A stretch of 64,000 bases of DNA from Marivirga arenosa. Its GTDB lineage: Bacteria > Bacteroidota > Bacteroidia > Cytophagales > Cyclobacteriaceae. Positions 1 to 9,087 of the stretch are shown one piece after another; position 1 is the stretch's first letter, and every line of letters starts with the position of its first letter. The position numbers and the translations under genes were made by a program. Location: the NCBI RefSeq assembly GCF_030503875.2, contig NZ_CP129968.2, forward strand, positions 2,444,001 to 2,508,000, written 5' to 3'. The notes beneath the pieces were generated by a model that did no database searches, had not been told where the DNA came from, and saw only the letters and a program-made list of their open reading frames with translations.

Positions 1-670
1 CACAGCTGATGCTTCTGTCAAAATAATCTGTATGACGGAAACCGATGCAATGGCCCATTTCATGAGCTATAATAGTTGCGATACCGTTAGTGCTTAAACC
101 ATAAGATGACTCTAACACCCCACTCATTTTGATTTCACCATATGGATCACAAGATGAAGTTGGGAATCCTGCAGAACCTAAAACGCCTCTTCTCTCATCT
201 CTTTTGCTTAATCTTGTCATTACAATATCTGCTTGGCTCTGATTTGAGATTCTTTGGAAAGTAATGGTTAAATTTTCAGCATTAAATCTTCTGATTGCCT
301 CATCTAATCCAGCTATCATTGCTGAGCTATAACCGTTTCTTCCACCTTCTGGAGCATACATAGTAATCACTCTCGGACCACACACTAAATTATCAGTACT
401 GTATTGTTCTGCATCCGGAATAAAACTTGGTCTTTCCATTTTAGCGATAGTTTCATCCGTAAGGTAAATATCGCCTTCTACTAAATACCCACCTTCAAAA
501 ATCATAGGAGCTTGATCATTTACATTGAATCCTAAATCTTCTAATTTCTGGATAACTGATGGATCAACAGCAAATTCATTTATTTGCAATGATTCTTCTT
601 CCTGACATGAAACGAAGAAGGCTGCGCCAACCATTAATGCAATTGCGAGTAATTTCGACTTTTTAAACAT
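1..670 (-). CDS. M57-type zinc metalloprotease lipoprotein, 3' end outside window
   Basis: Reading the minus strand from the ATG at 668-670 gives an open frame that runs off the left edge after about 223 residues. It starts with a lipoprotein signal (MFKKSKLLAIALMVGAAFF then V-S-C), so the mature protein is probably membrane-anchored with the Cys at about residue 21. Near the window edge is HEMGHCIGFRHTD, the HExxHxxxxxH zinc-binding motif in the form typical of the M57 (dual-action HEIGH) metallopeptidases of Bacteroidota and myxobacteria. The part between is an ordinary lead-in to such a catalytic domain. It would cleave proteins at or outside the cell surface. No partner gene is visible on its upstream side. 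The 3' end, including any Met-turn, is not in the window, so the family call rests on the single motif. Confidence 0.85.
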   Translation of the reverse strand, partial: MFKKSKLLAIALMVGAAFFVSCQEEESLQINEFAVDPSVIQKLEDLGFNVNDQAPMIFEGGYLVEGDIYLTDETIAKMERPSFIPDAEQYSTDNLVCGPRVITMYAPEGGRNGYSSAMIAGLDEAIRRFNAENLTITFQRISNQSQADIVMTRLSKRDERRGVLGSAGFPTSSCDPYGEIKMSGVLESSYGLSTNGIATIIAHEMGHCIGFRHTDYFDRSISC

Positions 671-884
671 ATTATTTTGATTTAGTTAGTTAATACCAAC
701 AATCCTATTGATATATATTAATAAAAGCAATATTATTTTGTTTAAAAATTAATTTTTAGATAAAATTATTATAAAAGTAATATTTGGTATAAGGAATAAT
801 TATATGTTTGAACTACTAAATCTCAAATCACTTATAAAACTTACATAAAATACAGTCATATCCATATATACTACCAGTCATAAA

Positions 885-918
885 ATAAAAAAGCCGCTCA
901 TGAAAACATGAGCGGCTT
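885..918 (-). terminator. Rho-independent terminator of the 939-1418 gene
   Basis: A perfect 12-bp stem (891-902 with 907-918) around a 4-base loop is followed on the minus strand by a T-rich run at 885-890. It lies 20 bases downstream of the stop codon of the small secreted protein, and it separates that gene from the protease gene beyond it. Confidence 0.9.
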
Positions 919-938
919 CCTTTAGAACCTAGTTCTAA

Positions 939-1418
939 TTAAGCATCTTCATAAGTTGGAGCCATTCTGCTCACAATCTCTTGATATTTAGCTTTTAAAT
1001 CAGGATCAACCGATAAAGTTGATTTGATTGTTTTATAAGTTTTAACGCCTACCATACTTTTAGCTAAAATATTTAAAGCTTCTTTGATAGCATCAGTTCT
1101 TTTTTCTTTCTCTTTAATGATTAAGCCCATGAATTGAACTTCAAAATCATTGGCTCCTAATTCTCTTAATTTAGCCTCATCGTCACCAGCACTCTCTAAT
1201 TCACTGTATCTCTTCGTGTCAAAACCTTCTTGCTGCTCAATTAAACTTTGGATAGCCGGACTAACCTCCGCTTTCATTTGTTCAATAACCTGCATCATTA
1301 ATGCGAAATTATATAAATCTTTGTCCGAAATTTCTGAATCTTGCGCCATAACAGCAGTAGAGTTTAAAAATACTAAAGCCGCTAAAGCCAACATCCCTTG
1401 TCTCACTATTCTTTTCAT
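939..1418 (-). CDS. Small secreted helical protein, possibly DUF4168-like
   Basis: 159 residues. The first 25 form a clear signal peptide (basic start, hydrophobic core, A-V-M-A-Q cleavage region), so the protein is exported to the periplasm. The mature part is charged, predicted helical and without cysteines: a segment beginning SDKDLYNFALMMQ, a middle rich in Glu/Lys, and a C-terminal segment ending near QEIVSRMAP. The pattern of an early S-D-x-x-L-x-x-F-A motif and a late I-x-x-x-M recalls the DUF4168 family of small secreted proteins, but I recognise this only loosely. It stands alone: the protease gene lies beyond its terminator and the ArsC-like gene is divergent. No function can be assigned. 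Confidence 0.75.
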   Translation of the reverse strand: MKRIVRQGMLALAALVFLNSTAVMAQDSEISDKDLYNFALMMQVIEQMKAEVSPAIQSLIEQQEGFDTKRYSELESAGDDEAKLRELGANDFEVQFMGLIIKEKEKRTDAIKEALNILAKSMVGVKTYKTIKSTLSVDPDLKAKYQEIVSRMAPTYEDA

Positions 1419-1532
1419 AATTGTTTTGATAATTGGTTTTTAGATTAGATTACAAAATTAAAAACCCGAATTAAAGCTTTTTGTTGCCATAAGGCAAATA
1501 TTTTAATTATTTTTAGTCAAAAAGTAATATAA

Positions 1533-1886
1533 ATGAGAAAAGTAGTTTATTATTTAAGTACTTGCGACACATGCAAAAAGATTATGTCTCAATTGGATTT
1601 AACTGATTTTGAGAAGATTGATATTAAAAATAATCCACTGTCAGAACCTCAATTATTAGAGTTATATGCGAATACTGAATCTTATGAAGCCTTATTTAAC
1701 AAAAGAGCGATAAAGTATCGTCAGCAAGGTTTGAATGAAAAAGATTTATCTGAAAACGATTTTAAAAAGTTGCTTTTAGAAGAGTATACCTTCTTAAAAA
1801 GACCAGTATTTTTAATAAATGGAGAATTGTTTGTTGGAAATGCTAAAAAAACTGTTGAAAATCTAAAAGAGAAAATAGGCAAATAG
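1533..1886 (+). CDS. ArsC/Spx-family protein (thioredoxin fold)
   Basis: 117 residues, the usual length for the ArsC/Spx/YffB family. The N-terminal strand is followed by C11-D-T-C14-K-K, a CxxC at the place of the ArsC catalytic Cys, and FLKRPVFL near residues 87-94 holds the conserved Arg-Pro (cis-proline) of the fold. Family members are glutathione- or thioredoxin-linked arsenate reductases or Spx-like redox regulators. The CxxC with no ars genes nearby leaves both open; I lean to a generic reductase-like protein. It stands alone on the plus strand. Its TAG stop abuts the stop codon of the convergent lipoprotein gene with no bases between them. A weak -7-like TATTTTTA lies at 1509-1516. 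Confidence 0.85.
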   Translation: MRKVVYYLSTCDTCKKIMSQLDLTDFEKIDIKNNPLSEPQLLELYANTESYEALFNKRAIKYRQQGLNEKDLSENDFKKLLLEEYTFLKRPVFLINGELFVGNAKKTVENLKEKIGK

Positions 1887-2372
1887 CTATTCTTTAATAT
1901 ACTTCTTGATAGAAGAGTTATCTTCCCAGCTTTTAACATTATTAGAATCTAATAATTTAAGTTGAATATTATATTCTATGTAAGGATTGCCTCTGTTATC
2001 ATATTCCGTTGCTTCTATACTTCCTGAAATATAAAAATTCGAAGCAATTCTTAATTTGGGATCAGTATATTCAATTAATTCAGAAGCTTTAGCATACTTT
2101 ATAAAGTATTGAACTAAATTCTCACCCCCATTTTTGAAATTGCTATCAAATTTTCTAACGCTAATCCTAGGTTTTAAAGATTGACCTTTACTATAATCTT
2201 GAATTACTCTCGAATCAATTAAATTATTAAATAACTCATTAGTAACAATTTCAGCATCAGTTTTATTCCATCTTCCACTCAAATCAATATCATTAGAAGT
2301 ATCAGTTTTTAATACCTGCTTAGGACTACAAGCATAAATAATGATAATGAATAGTAAAGAAAGATATTTCAT
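1887..2372 (-). CDS. LpoB-like lipoprotein (penicillin-binding protein activator family)
   Basis: 161 residues. It starts with a short lipoprotein signal (MKYLSLLFIIIIYAC; lipobox Y-A-C-S), so the mature protein is lipidated. The segment DLSGRWNKTDAEIVTNELF at about residues 30-48 is the hallmark start of Bacteroidota LpoB-like proteins, which in enterobacteria are outer-membrane lipoproteins that activate PBP1B. The rest is an alpha/beta domain ending in a strand motif (YNIQLKLLDS) typical of the family. It is the last gene of the operon ROK > rpe > TonB receptor > this gene, four bases after the receptor's stop. Whether it touches a penicillin-binding protein here is inference from the family. 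Confidence 0.75.
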   Translation of the reverse strand: MKYLSLLFIIIIYACSPKQVLKTDTSNDIDLSGRWNKTDAEIVTNELFNNLIDSRVIQDYSKGQSLKPRISVRKFDSNFKNGGENLVQYFIKYAKASELIEYTDPKLRIASNFYISGSIEATEYDNRGNPYIEYNIQLKLLDSNNVKSWEDNSSIKKYIKE

Positions 2373-2376
2373 AGTT

Positions 2377-4740
2377 CTAAAATTTTACGATTCCTTTTAC
2401 GTTCAAAAATCTTGCCGAAAGTGAATTAGGAACAGCAAAAGTATTTGAACTAACATCTTCGATCCAAGTATATGAAATTGTATTGGTAACGCCTAAAACA
2501 TTTAAGACATCCACACCAAACCAAATAGACTCAATATAATCATTTGATTGAAGTCTTTCTCCCCTAAACTGCTTCGAAAATCCAACATCCATTCTTCTAT
2601 ACCATTCACCTGTAAAAATATTCCGATTATTTAAGCTGTTTGGTGGACCAAAAGGTAAACCAGAACCTATTTGTAATTTTAAATTTACTCTTAGTGTGGG
2701 ATCATTAATAAAATTATCTTGAAAGAATATTGAGGCTGTTACTCTTTGATCAGTTGGCCTTCTAATATAATCTTTATCATCTTCTTGAATATCTTCTTCG
2801 GTGGATAATAAACCTAAACTAAACCAAGATTCAGTTCCTGGAATGAATTCACCACTAAATCTAAAATCCGTACCATAGGCATAGCCATTGGCAGTCAACT
2901 CTGGTCTGTACCTCAACCTGATATTATCTACATCAAAAGGAATTATATTGAATAAGTATTTATAATAGATAGAAGAATTAAGCTGGAATGGTCTTTCCCA
3001 TATTTGTAAATTTTTAGTGTATGCCCCTACTAAATGAAAAGCAGATTGAGCGCGAACTTCCGGTAGAATATTACCTGAAAAATCTCTTAATTCTCGATAA
3101 AATGGATATTGCCTATATAGTCCGGTAGATATATTTAATTGGCCACTTTTGTCTGGATGTAAAAGTAATTGATATTGAACCCTTGGACTAAACAGTAATT
3201 CGTCCGTATTTGAACCATAATTTATGCGAAATCCGGTATTTAAGGATTGTCGACTATCGAGTTGCCATTCGTGCTGAATATAAAGATTAGTAAAAAATGC
3301 CCTCAATTCATTTTCCTGCTCTATTACCCTATCCACCTGAGCAAAATTTGCTGAATCTCTAAAATCGAATTCATCTAAATAATCATCCACAAATTGATTT
3401 TTATGTTCTATTCCAAAAGCTAATAAATGCTGACCATTGATTTGCCAATCATTTCGAATTATGGCTTGAGCAACCTGAGCATATAGGAAGTTTCGTGCAT
3501 AATTATAATTAGCACCTATTCCTCTTAAACTTATACATTGATCAAAAGTATCTGATGAAAGATCACTGTCCACATCACAGAGCTGATAAAAGCCTTCTGT
3601 ATTATTGTATTCAAATTCTGCAGTAGAGAAGGCTGAAAGAATAACGGATGTTCTAAAATTATCAGTAAATAAATGTCTTAATCGAGCACCACCTTGAAAA
3701 CTTTTATAAGTTAGTGCTTCAGCGCCTTCATAGCGTACAAAAAACCGTAGTTTTTGTTGAAAGGGTCCAAAATCAGTATTACGCGAAGCTGGCTCAAAAC
3801 GATAATCATTTTGGGCAAATACCGCCAAAATATCAAGTGACGTTTGATCTGATATTTGATAATTATAAAAGGCCTGAAAATCTAAGAAGCGAGGAAGATA
3901 TTCGCCTGAAGTTTCAAATGTATTAAATAGATATTTAGCATTTTTATATCTTAACCCAAGTAACAAATTGTCTTTTTCATTAAATTGGGTAGATAAATAA
4001 CCAGAAGCGCCTAATAGGCCAAGATTAATATTTCCTTCTGTTTCAGCAGTAGTTTTATAATCTATTAACAGGTTACTTGATAATTTATCACCGTATTTTG
4101 CCTCCCAGCCGCCAGGGGAAAAATTAATGCTCTGAACTAAATCCGGATTGATAAAACTTAAGCCTTCTTGCTGACCTGCCCGAACTAAAAAAGGACGATA
4201 AATTTCAATACCATTAACATAAACCAAATTTTCATCAAAATTACCACCTCTTACTGCATAAGAGCTGCTTAACTCATTATTTGAAACCACGCCAGGTAAT
4301 GTAGCAATCACTTGGTTAAACTCATTAAATGGAGTTGCCATTTCATTAACTGATAAGGGCTTAACTCTCTTAAAACCGTTATTGGGTAGCAGGTCAGTTG
4401 TACTATTTACATCAACTTGATTTAGTAAAAGGTTGTCTACTTTTAACTGAATGAATAGGGAATCAGAAGGCTTTAATTCCTTTTCAATATTAATGTAGCT
4501 GACATGAGTAAACCTTAATCTGTAGCTTTCAGCATTGGGCAAGGATAAATTAAAAAAACCCAAACTGTCAGTCTGGGTATAATATTGTGTACCAATAAGC
4601 TGAATGCTTACTGAAGAAATACCTTCATTTGTTCTATCATCCACCACTCTCCCTTTCAAATTTTGACTCTGAGCCAAGAATGAAATTAGAGTAAAGAATA
4701 GAATTGCTAATAAACGCATTAATGCACGGAATTTATGCAA
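2377..4740 (-). CDS. TonB-dependent receptor with carboxypeptidase-regulatory-like domain
   Basis: 787 residues. A signal peptide (to about residue 26, ending A-Q-S-Q) is followed by a carboxypeptidase-regulatory-like Ig domain (about 27-110, LKGRVVDDRTNEGISSVSI), a plug domain (about 125-235, with YAVRGGNFDENLVYVNGIE) and a 22-strand-type barrel to the aromatic C-terminus (NVKGIVKF). It would import a ligand across the outer membrane using TonB-ExbBD energy. No SusD partner is present, so a glycan-uptake (SusCD) role is unlikely; the substrate is unknown. The ATG at 4738-4740 lies within the 3' end of rpe, an 8-base overlap; an alternative ATG seven codons on (4719) would also give a signal peptide. 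The LpoB-like gene follows after four bases. Confidence 0.9.
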   Translation of the reverse strand: MHKFRALMRLLAILFFTLISFLAQSQNLKGRVVDDRTNEGISSVSIQLIGTQYYTQTDSLGFFNLSLPNAESYRLRFTHVSYINIEKELKPSDSLFIQLKVDNLLLNQVDVNSTTDLLPNNGFKRVKPLSVNEMATPFNEFNQVIATLPGVVSNNELSSSYAVRGGNFDENLVYVNGIEIYRPFLVRAGQQEGLSFINPDLVQSINFSPGGWEAKYGDKLSSNLLIDYKTTAETEGNINLGLLGASGYLSTQFNEKDNLLLGLRYKNAKYLFNTFETSGEYLPRFLDFQAFYNYQISDQTSLDILAVFAQNDYRFEPASRNTDFGPFQQKLRFFVRYEGAEALTYKSFQGGARLRHLFTDNFRTSVILSAFSTAEFEYNNTEGFYQLCDVDSDLSSDTFDQCISLRGIGANYNYARNFLYAQVAQAIIRNDWQINGQHLLAFGIEHKNQFVDDYLDEFDFRDSANFAQVDRVIEQENELRAFFTNLYIQHEWQLDSRQSLNTGFRINYGSNTDELLFSPRVQYQLLLHPDKSGQLNISTGLYRQYPFYRELRDFSGNILPEVRAQSAFHLVGAYTKNLQIWERPFQLNSSIYYKYLFNIIPFDVDNIRLRYRPELTANGYAYGTDFRFSGEFIPGTESWFSLGLLSTEEDIQEDDKDYIRRPTDQRVTASIFFQDNFINDPTLRVNLKLQIGSGLPFGPPNSLNNRNIFTGEWYRRMDVGFSKQFRGERLQSNDYIESIWFGVDVLNVLGVTNTISYTWIEDVSSNTFAVPNSLSARFLNVKGIVKF

Positions 4741-5392
4741 CAGAAACGTTCTTTAACTCCTTTATAGTATTTATTGGATCGTCTGATTTGAAAACAAAAC
4801 TACCCGCAACTAAAACATCTGCTCCAGCTTCCAACAATTTTGGAGCATTATCCAAATTAACACCTCCATCTATTTCAATTAAGGTTGAAGCATTTTGATC
4901 TGCTATCAATTCTTTTAATTGTCTTACCTTAGTGTAAGTTTGCTCAATAAACTTTTGTCCTCCAAAACCAGGATTTACAGACATCATACAAACTAAATCC
5001 GTATCTTGAATTACATTTTCTAATAAAGACACATTTGTATGAGGATTTATGGCTACGCCTGCTCTCAACCCTAAATCTCTAATAGCTTGCAATGTTCTAT
5101 GTAGATGTGGGCTTGCCTCATAATGAACTGAAATTGTAGCAGCACCTGCATCATGAAAAGCTTGAATATAATTTTCAGGTTTTTCAATCATTAGGTGAAC
5201 ATCCAATGGTTTTTGAGCATGCTTATAAATGGCTTCGCACACTGGTAAACCAAAAGAGATATTAGGTACAAAAACACCGTCCATAATATCAACATGGATA
5301 TAATCGGCTTGACTTTCGTTTAACATTTCCACATCTCTTTGCAAATTTGCAAAGTCTGCGGCTAGTACTGATGGGGCTATTAAATGACTCAT
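4733..5392 (-). CDS. rpe: Ribulose-phosphate 3-epimerase
   Basis: 219 residues, the standard length. Interconverts ribulose 5-phosphate and xylulose 5-phosphate in the cytoplasmic pentose phosphate pathway. The TIM barrel shows the family motifs in order: APSVLAADFANL (6-17), HVDIMDGVFVPN with the metal-binding HxD (about 33-44), DVHLMIEKPE (about 64-73), MSVNPGFGGQKF (about 137-148) and EIDGGVN with the catalytic Asp (about 173-179), then the phosphate-binding VAGSFVF. It lies 35 bases after the ROK kinase gene but has its own perfect -7 box (5397-5404) exactly four bases before the ATG, so it may also be transcribed as a leaderless mRNA. Its 3' end overlaps the start of the TonB receptor gene. 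Confidence 0.97.
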   Translation of the reverse strand: MSHLIAPSVLAADFANLQRDVEMLNESQADYIHVDIMDGVFVPNISFGLPVCEAIYKHAQKPLDVHLMIEKPENYIQAFHDAGAATISVHYEASPHLHRTLQAIRDLGLRAGVAINPHTNVSLLENVIQDTDLVCMMSVNPGFGGQKFIEQTYTKVRQLKELIADQNASTLIEIDGGVNLDNAPKLLEAGADVLVAGSFVFKSDDPINTIKELKNVSVA

Positions 5393-5396
5393 GCCG

Positions 5397-5404
5397 CAAA
5401 TATA
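5397..5404 (-). promoter_or_regulatory. -7 box (TAnnTTTG) four bases before the rpe start
   Basis: On the minus strand TATATTTG is followed by CGGC and the rpe ATG. It matches the Bacteroidota -7 consensus perfectly; no good -33 TTTG is seen at the usual distance. The expected transcription start falls on or next to the A of the ATG, which would make the rpe message leaderless. Confidence 0.5.
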
Positions 5405-5427
5405 GGAAAATTGATTTTACCGACCAT

Positions 5428-6339
5428 CTATGCACCCAAAAATGCCGCACCAAATACTCCAGCACTATCTCCTAATTTTGGTTTTACGATAGGAGTTTTC
5501 ATTTCAGGATTGAAAGTAAATTCTTTTACAGATTCTATACCTTCATCATATAGAGCGGGTATATTCCCTACTCCACCTCCAATTATAATGACATCAGGGT
5601 CAATAACATTTACAATTACAGATAATCCTTTACCAAAAAAATGAATTAATCTATCATAGGTTTGTTTTGCATAGTTATCCTCAGCTACATCTTGAATGAT
5701 AATTTTCAGTTTTTTACCCTTTCCAGAAATACTTTTATAATATCTTTCTAATGCCTTCCCCGCTAATAATGTTTCTACACAACCATGTTTACCACAATAA
5801 CAATCCTCTCCGGCCTCATCTAAAAAAATATGCCCCCACTCACCCGCAATGCCATGTTTACCATTCCAAACTTTTCCATTTATCACCAATCCTCCGCCTA
5901 CACCAGACCCCATAATCACTCCAAAAACTACTTCTGCTTTAGGGAATTCATCTTTCACGACACCCATTCTAGTTTCAGCTATAGCAAAACAGTTCGCATC
6001 ATTCGCAATATAAACAGGAATCGATAATACTTTTTCTAAATCTTTATGTAGGGGTTTATGATTTAGATTAGCTGAATTACTATTTTTTAATAATCCAGTT
6101 TCAGGATCTGTGGAGCCTGGAGTTCCAATTCCTATTGATGTGGGTCTGTAGCCAATCTTTTCAGCCATTTGATCTACAAGTAATTTGATTCTACTCACTA
6201 CATGATCATAACCCTGTTCAGCCTGTGTATCGATACGTTCGCGAATAAGCACTTCTGGATCTTCTTTAGATTTTAAAACAACCCCTTCAATTTTTGTTCC
6301 TCCCAAGTCAATGCCCCAAAGCGTATTTTGATTTCCCAT
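5428..6339 (-). CDS. ROK-family sugar kinase (glucokinase-like)
   Basis: 303 residues. Phosphorylates a hexose with ATP in the cytoplasm, glucose being the commonest substrate in this family. Visible motifs: the N-terminal ATP-binding GIDLGGTKIEG (9-19), IANDANCFAIAE with the substrate-binding/catalytic Asp (about 112-123), and the ROK zinc site with GEWGHIF followed by CYCGKHGCVETLL (about 170-195; the C-x-C-G-x-x-G-C cysteines are all present). The zinc motif marks it as a ROK kinase rather than a truncated relative; no DNA-binding domain precedes it, so it is not a ROK repressor. It is the first gene of the rpe operon, which fits feeding hexose phosphate into the pentose phosphate route. 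Exact sugar not determinable here. Confidence 0.9.
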   Translation of the reverse strand: MGNQNTLWGIDLGGTKIEGVVLKSKEDPEVLIRERIDTQAEQGYDHVVSRIKLLVDQMAEKIGYRPTSIGIGTPGSTDPETGLLKNSNSANLNHKPLHKDLEKVLSIPVYIANDANCFAIAETRMGVVKDEFPKAEVVFGVIMGSGVGGGLVINGKVWNGKHGIAGEWGHIFLDEAGEDCYCGKHGCVETLLAGKALERYYKSISGKGKKLKIIIQDVAEDNYAKQTYDRLIHFFGKGLSVIVNVIDPDVIIIGGGVGNIPALYDEGIESVKEFTFNPEMKTPIVKPKLGDSAGVFGAAFLGA

Positions 6340-6431
6340 GCTTATAAATTTGATACTTAGCTAATATGATTGATAAATTATTTTAATGGAAACAATTTTA
6401 AGGAAAATAATAAAATATGAAGATTAAAAAT

Positions 6432-6458
6432 AAAAAAGGCACTCAGAAACTGAGTGCC
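6432..6458 (-). terminator. Rho-independent terminator of the 6491-8941 receptor gene
   Basis: A perfect 9-bp stem (6438-6446 with 6450-6458) with a 3-base loop is followed on the minus strand by a run of six Ts (6432-6437), 33 bases past the receptor's stop codon. Confidence 0.88.
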
Positions 6459-6490
6459 AAAACATGAAAACTAATTTATAACAAGCTAAA

Positions 6491-8941
6491 CTAGTAGTCT
6501 TCACCACCGCCATCATAGTCACCACGATCACGGCCGCCTTTTCTCTTATTTGAATTAAGTCTATAGTCAAATGATAAAGTTATTGTCCTAGTCCTCCATT
6601 GAAATTCTGAATCATAAAAGAAATCTTCTCCAACTGTTGTTGTTCTCCATTTACGTGTATTGAATAAATCTCTTACGTTTAAGGCCAAAGTAGCTTTTTC
6701 ATTCAATAACTCTTTACTAAAACCTAAATCCACCATGTAGAACGCTTTTCTAGTTCCCTGAGTAGTTTGTTGCGGGGCTCTGTAAAATGCACTTAATTGA
6801 AAATTGAAATCATTGCTAAATGACATTTGTGAGGTTGCTCTACCCGACATAGTAAAGGTTTCAGCTTCAAATACTTGTTCATTTACCACTCCATAAGTTT
6901 CCGAATAGAAAACATTTAGATTTCCATTTAATCTCCACCAATCATTTAGATCATGAGAATAATTATTTTCAATTCCGATAGAATTACGTTCCGCTAAATT
7001 TTGTGGTTGACTGTAGGTAATACCATCAATTACAGTATTAATTCGTTCTGTAACGCCTGTAGTTCTTCTGTAATATAGACCTGAATATAAGGTTGCGTCA
7101 CTAAAATTGTTAACCAGTCCTACTTCATATGAATCCGTGAATTCTGGATTTAAATTGGGATTACCAATTCTGATATTTCTATCATCATTGAAATTTGAAA
7201 ATGGATTCAATGATCTAAACCGAGGTCTATCGAATCTTCTACTGTAGCTTGCTTGTAAAGTATGAAGCTTAGTGAATTCGTAAGTCATGAATACAGATGG
7301 GAATAGATTTATATAATCTCTTCTATTTACTGTATCAACGGGTGATTTTAATTGAGTGGTGATATCAGTTAACTCAGTTCTTAAACCAATTTGATAGGTA
7401 AATTTATCATATTCAGAATTATATATGGCGTATATTGCATGGATATTTTCGTTGTAAACAAAGTCATTTGTGAAATCACTCAATACACTATCTTGTTCCT
7501 GACCTTCAACTTCTTGCGTTACTTCGTATTGATTAGTAATGGTTCTTAAAGTACTTCGCCATCCCGCTTCAAATGATTTATTTTCACCTAATGGTTTTAC
7601 ATAATTTGCTTGCATTAAAATATTTTCAGCAAATTCATTGATGATAGATCTTTGTTGAATACTATCTACATATTCATCTCTATCAATGATATACCTTTCA
7701 TTTCTTAAATCTGAATCTTCTGTTTCTGAATTGTTTCTGTATTGAAAATCAGCTGTTAATTTATGCTCACTATCATTTCCAAATGATTTAGTAAAATTAA
7801 GATCATATTCTAACACTTCTTCATCTTCCAATTCATCCTGAATACGTACAGACCTTCTTAATAATTCACGGCTTGATCTATCGATACCATCGTAATCATC
7901 GTAATAATTATAGCTTAGATTATTCTCATCCGAAATTCTATACAGGAATGAACCTGTTAAGGTTGTATTTTTATTAAAACTATAGTCAAGTCCAAACCTT
8001 GAATTTTGTGAAATGCCGCTTCTTTGTCTATCACGATCCACATAAGTTGAATAAGTGGTATCTTCTGGAGTAAACTCCTGATCTATATATCCCCCACCAA
8101 AATTCTCTCTATATTGAATTCCGTAACTACCAAATAAATTTATATTACCTCTTCTGTAATTCAAATTTCCATTAACTCCCGAGATTAAAGGATAACCAAG
8201 ATTAGCGCTAAAACTTCCATTTAGACCTCCTTTTTTCTCTTTCTTCATAATAATGTTAATGATTCCTGCATTCCCTTCTGCTTCATATCTTGCTGATGGA
8301 TTGGTAATAACCTCTACTCTTTCTATTTGATCAGCTTGAATTTGTCTCAAAGCAGAAGCACCACTTATTCCTACTAATCCTGATGGTCTGCCATCAATTA
8401 AAATACGAACGTTTCCACTTCCTCTTAAAGAAACATTCCCTTCAATATCTACCGTAACGCTGGGTAAATTATCTAATAAAGACTCTGCGTTACTTCCAAT
8501 ATTACTTAAATCCTCTCCAACATTAAAAACTCTTTTATCAAGTTTCATTTCCATTTGAGGTCTTTTAGCTACCACCTCAACTTCTGAAAGTTGGTTTACA
8601 TCTTCACTTAGTTCAATTGTTCCTAAATTGATAGTAGGCTGATTTGCAACTATCTTTCTATAAATTGTTTGATATGAAATAAACTGAATTCTTAAGTTAT
8701 ATTCTCCTGATTGTATTTGTAAGCTAAACTCGCCAGATTCAGGAGTTACAGTTCCCGTGATTAATTCTTCATTTTGATCAAAAATACTAATATTTGCATA
8801 ACCTAATGGAGCTTTAGTATTTGCATCGATTAACTTACCTGTGATTTTGGTTTGAGCATTTAGGTTGAAGCCCGTAAACACCACTAGAATTATAATTAGT
8901 ACTCTTAAAAGATATTTCTTTTTCAACTGCATAACGATCAT
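6491..8941 (-). CDS. TonB-receptor-like outer membrane beta-barrel protein (OMP_b-brl_3 type)
   Basis: 816 residues. After a signal peptide (to about residue 29, F-N-L-N-A-Q) comes a carboxypeptidase-regulatory-like domain (about 31-120), then a plug domain (about 130-235) with LDNLPSVTVDIEGNVSLRG and VEVITNPSARYEAEGNAGII, motifs typical of the outer-membrane beta-barrel family PF14905, and a long barrel rich in Tyr/Asn/Arg. The C-terminus is a low-complexity Gly/Asp tail (from about residue 797, GGRDRGDYDGGG), so the usual terminal aromatic strand is followed by an exposed extension. It is a paralogue of the protein at 40688-43165, and both genes share a 20-base promoter-proximal element. 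Single-gene unit with its own terminator; ligand unknown. Confidence 0.88.
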   Translation of the reverse strand: MIVMQLKKKYLLRVLIIILVVFTGFNLNAQTKITGKLIDANTKAPLGYANISIFDQNEELITGTVTPESGEFSLQIQSGEYNLRIQFISYQTIYRKIVANQPTINLGTIELSEDVNQLSEVEVVAKRPQMEMKLDKRVFNVGEDLSNIGSNAESLLDNLPSVTVDIEGNVSLRGSGNVRILIDGRPSGLVGISGASALRQIQADQIERVEVITNPSARYEAEGNAGIINIIMKKEKKGGLNGSFSANLGYPLISGVNGNLNYRRGNINLFGSYGIQYRENFGGGYIDQEFTPEDTTYSTYVDRDRQRSGISQNSRFGLDYSFNKNTTLTGSFLYRISDENNLSYNYYDDYDGIDRSSRELLRRSVRIQDELEDEEVLEYDLNFTKSFGNDSEHKLTADFQYRNNSETEDSDLRNERYIIDRDEYVDSIQQRSIINEFAENILMQANYVKPLGENKSFEAGWRSTLRTITNQYEVTQEVEGQEQDSVLSDFTNDFVYNENIHAIYAIYNSEYDKFTYQIGLRTELTDITTQLKSPVDTVNRRDYINLFPSVFMTYEFTKLHTLQASYSRRFDRPRFRSLNPFSNFNDDRNIRIGNPNLNPEFTDSYEVGLVNNFSDATLYSGLYYRRTTGVTERINTVIDGITYSQPQNLAERNSIGIENNYSHDLNDWWRLNGNLNVFYSETYGVVNEQVFEAETFTMSGRATSQMSFSNDFNFQLSAFYRAPQQTTQGTRKAFYMVDLGFSKELLNEKATLALNVRDLFNTRKWRTTTVGEDFFYDSEFQWRTRTITLSFDYRLNSNKRKGGRDRGDYDGGGEDY

Positions 8942-8945
8942 TAAA

Positions 8946-8965
8946 TCTTCTTTGCTACAAATTTA
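8946..8965 (-). promoter_or_regulatory. Promoter -7 box plus initial transcribed element of the receptor gene
   Basis: On the minus strand this reads TAAATTTG (perfect TAnnTTTG, 8958-8965) followed by TAGCAAAGAAGA, ending five bases before the ATG. The same 20-base block, with three changes, stands before the paralogous gene at 40688. No clear -33 element is seen. Confidence 0.5.
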
Positions 8966-9087
8966 GTATCCAATTCTGAAGAAAATTTGAATTTTCAAGT
9001 TTCAACAAAAAATTAATGTCGCTACACGTATTTTTTTAATTAAATTGTTTAAGAAATATCAATAATCGTAATCAAGTCTAATAAAAC

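Noticed and set aside
1150..1443. 97-codon plus-strand open frame opposite the small secreted protein
   Set aside because: The minus-strand frame has a signal peptide and a matching terminator; the plus-strand frame is its shadow.
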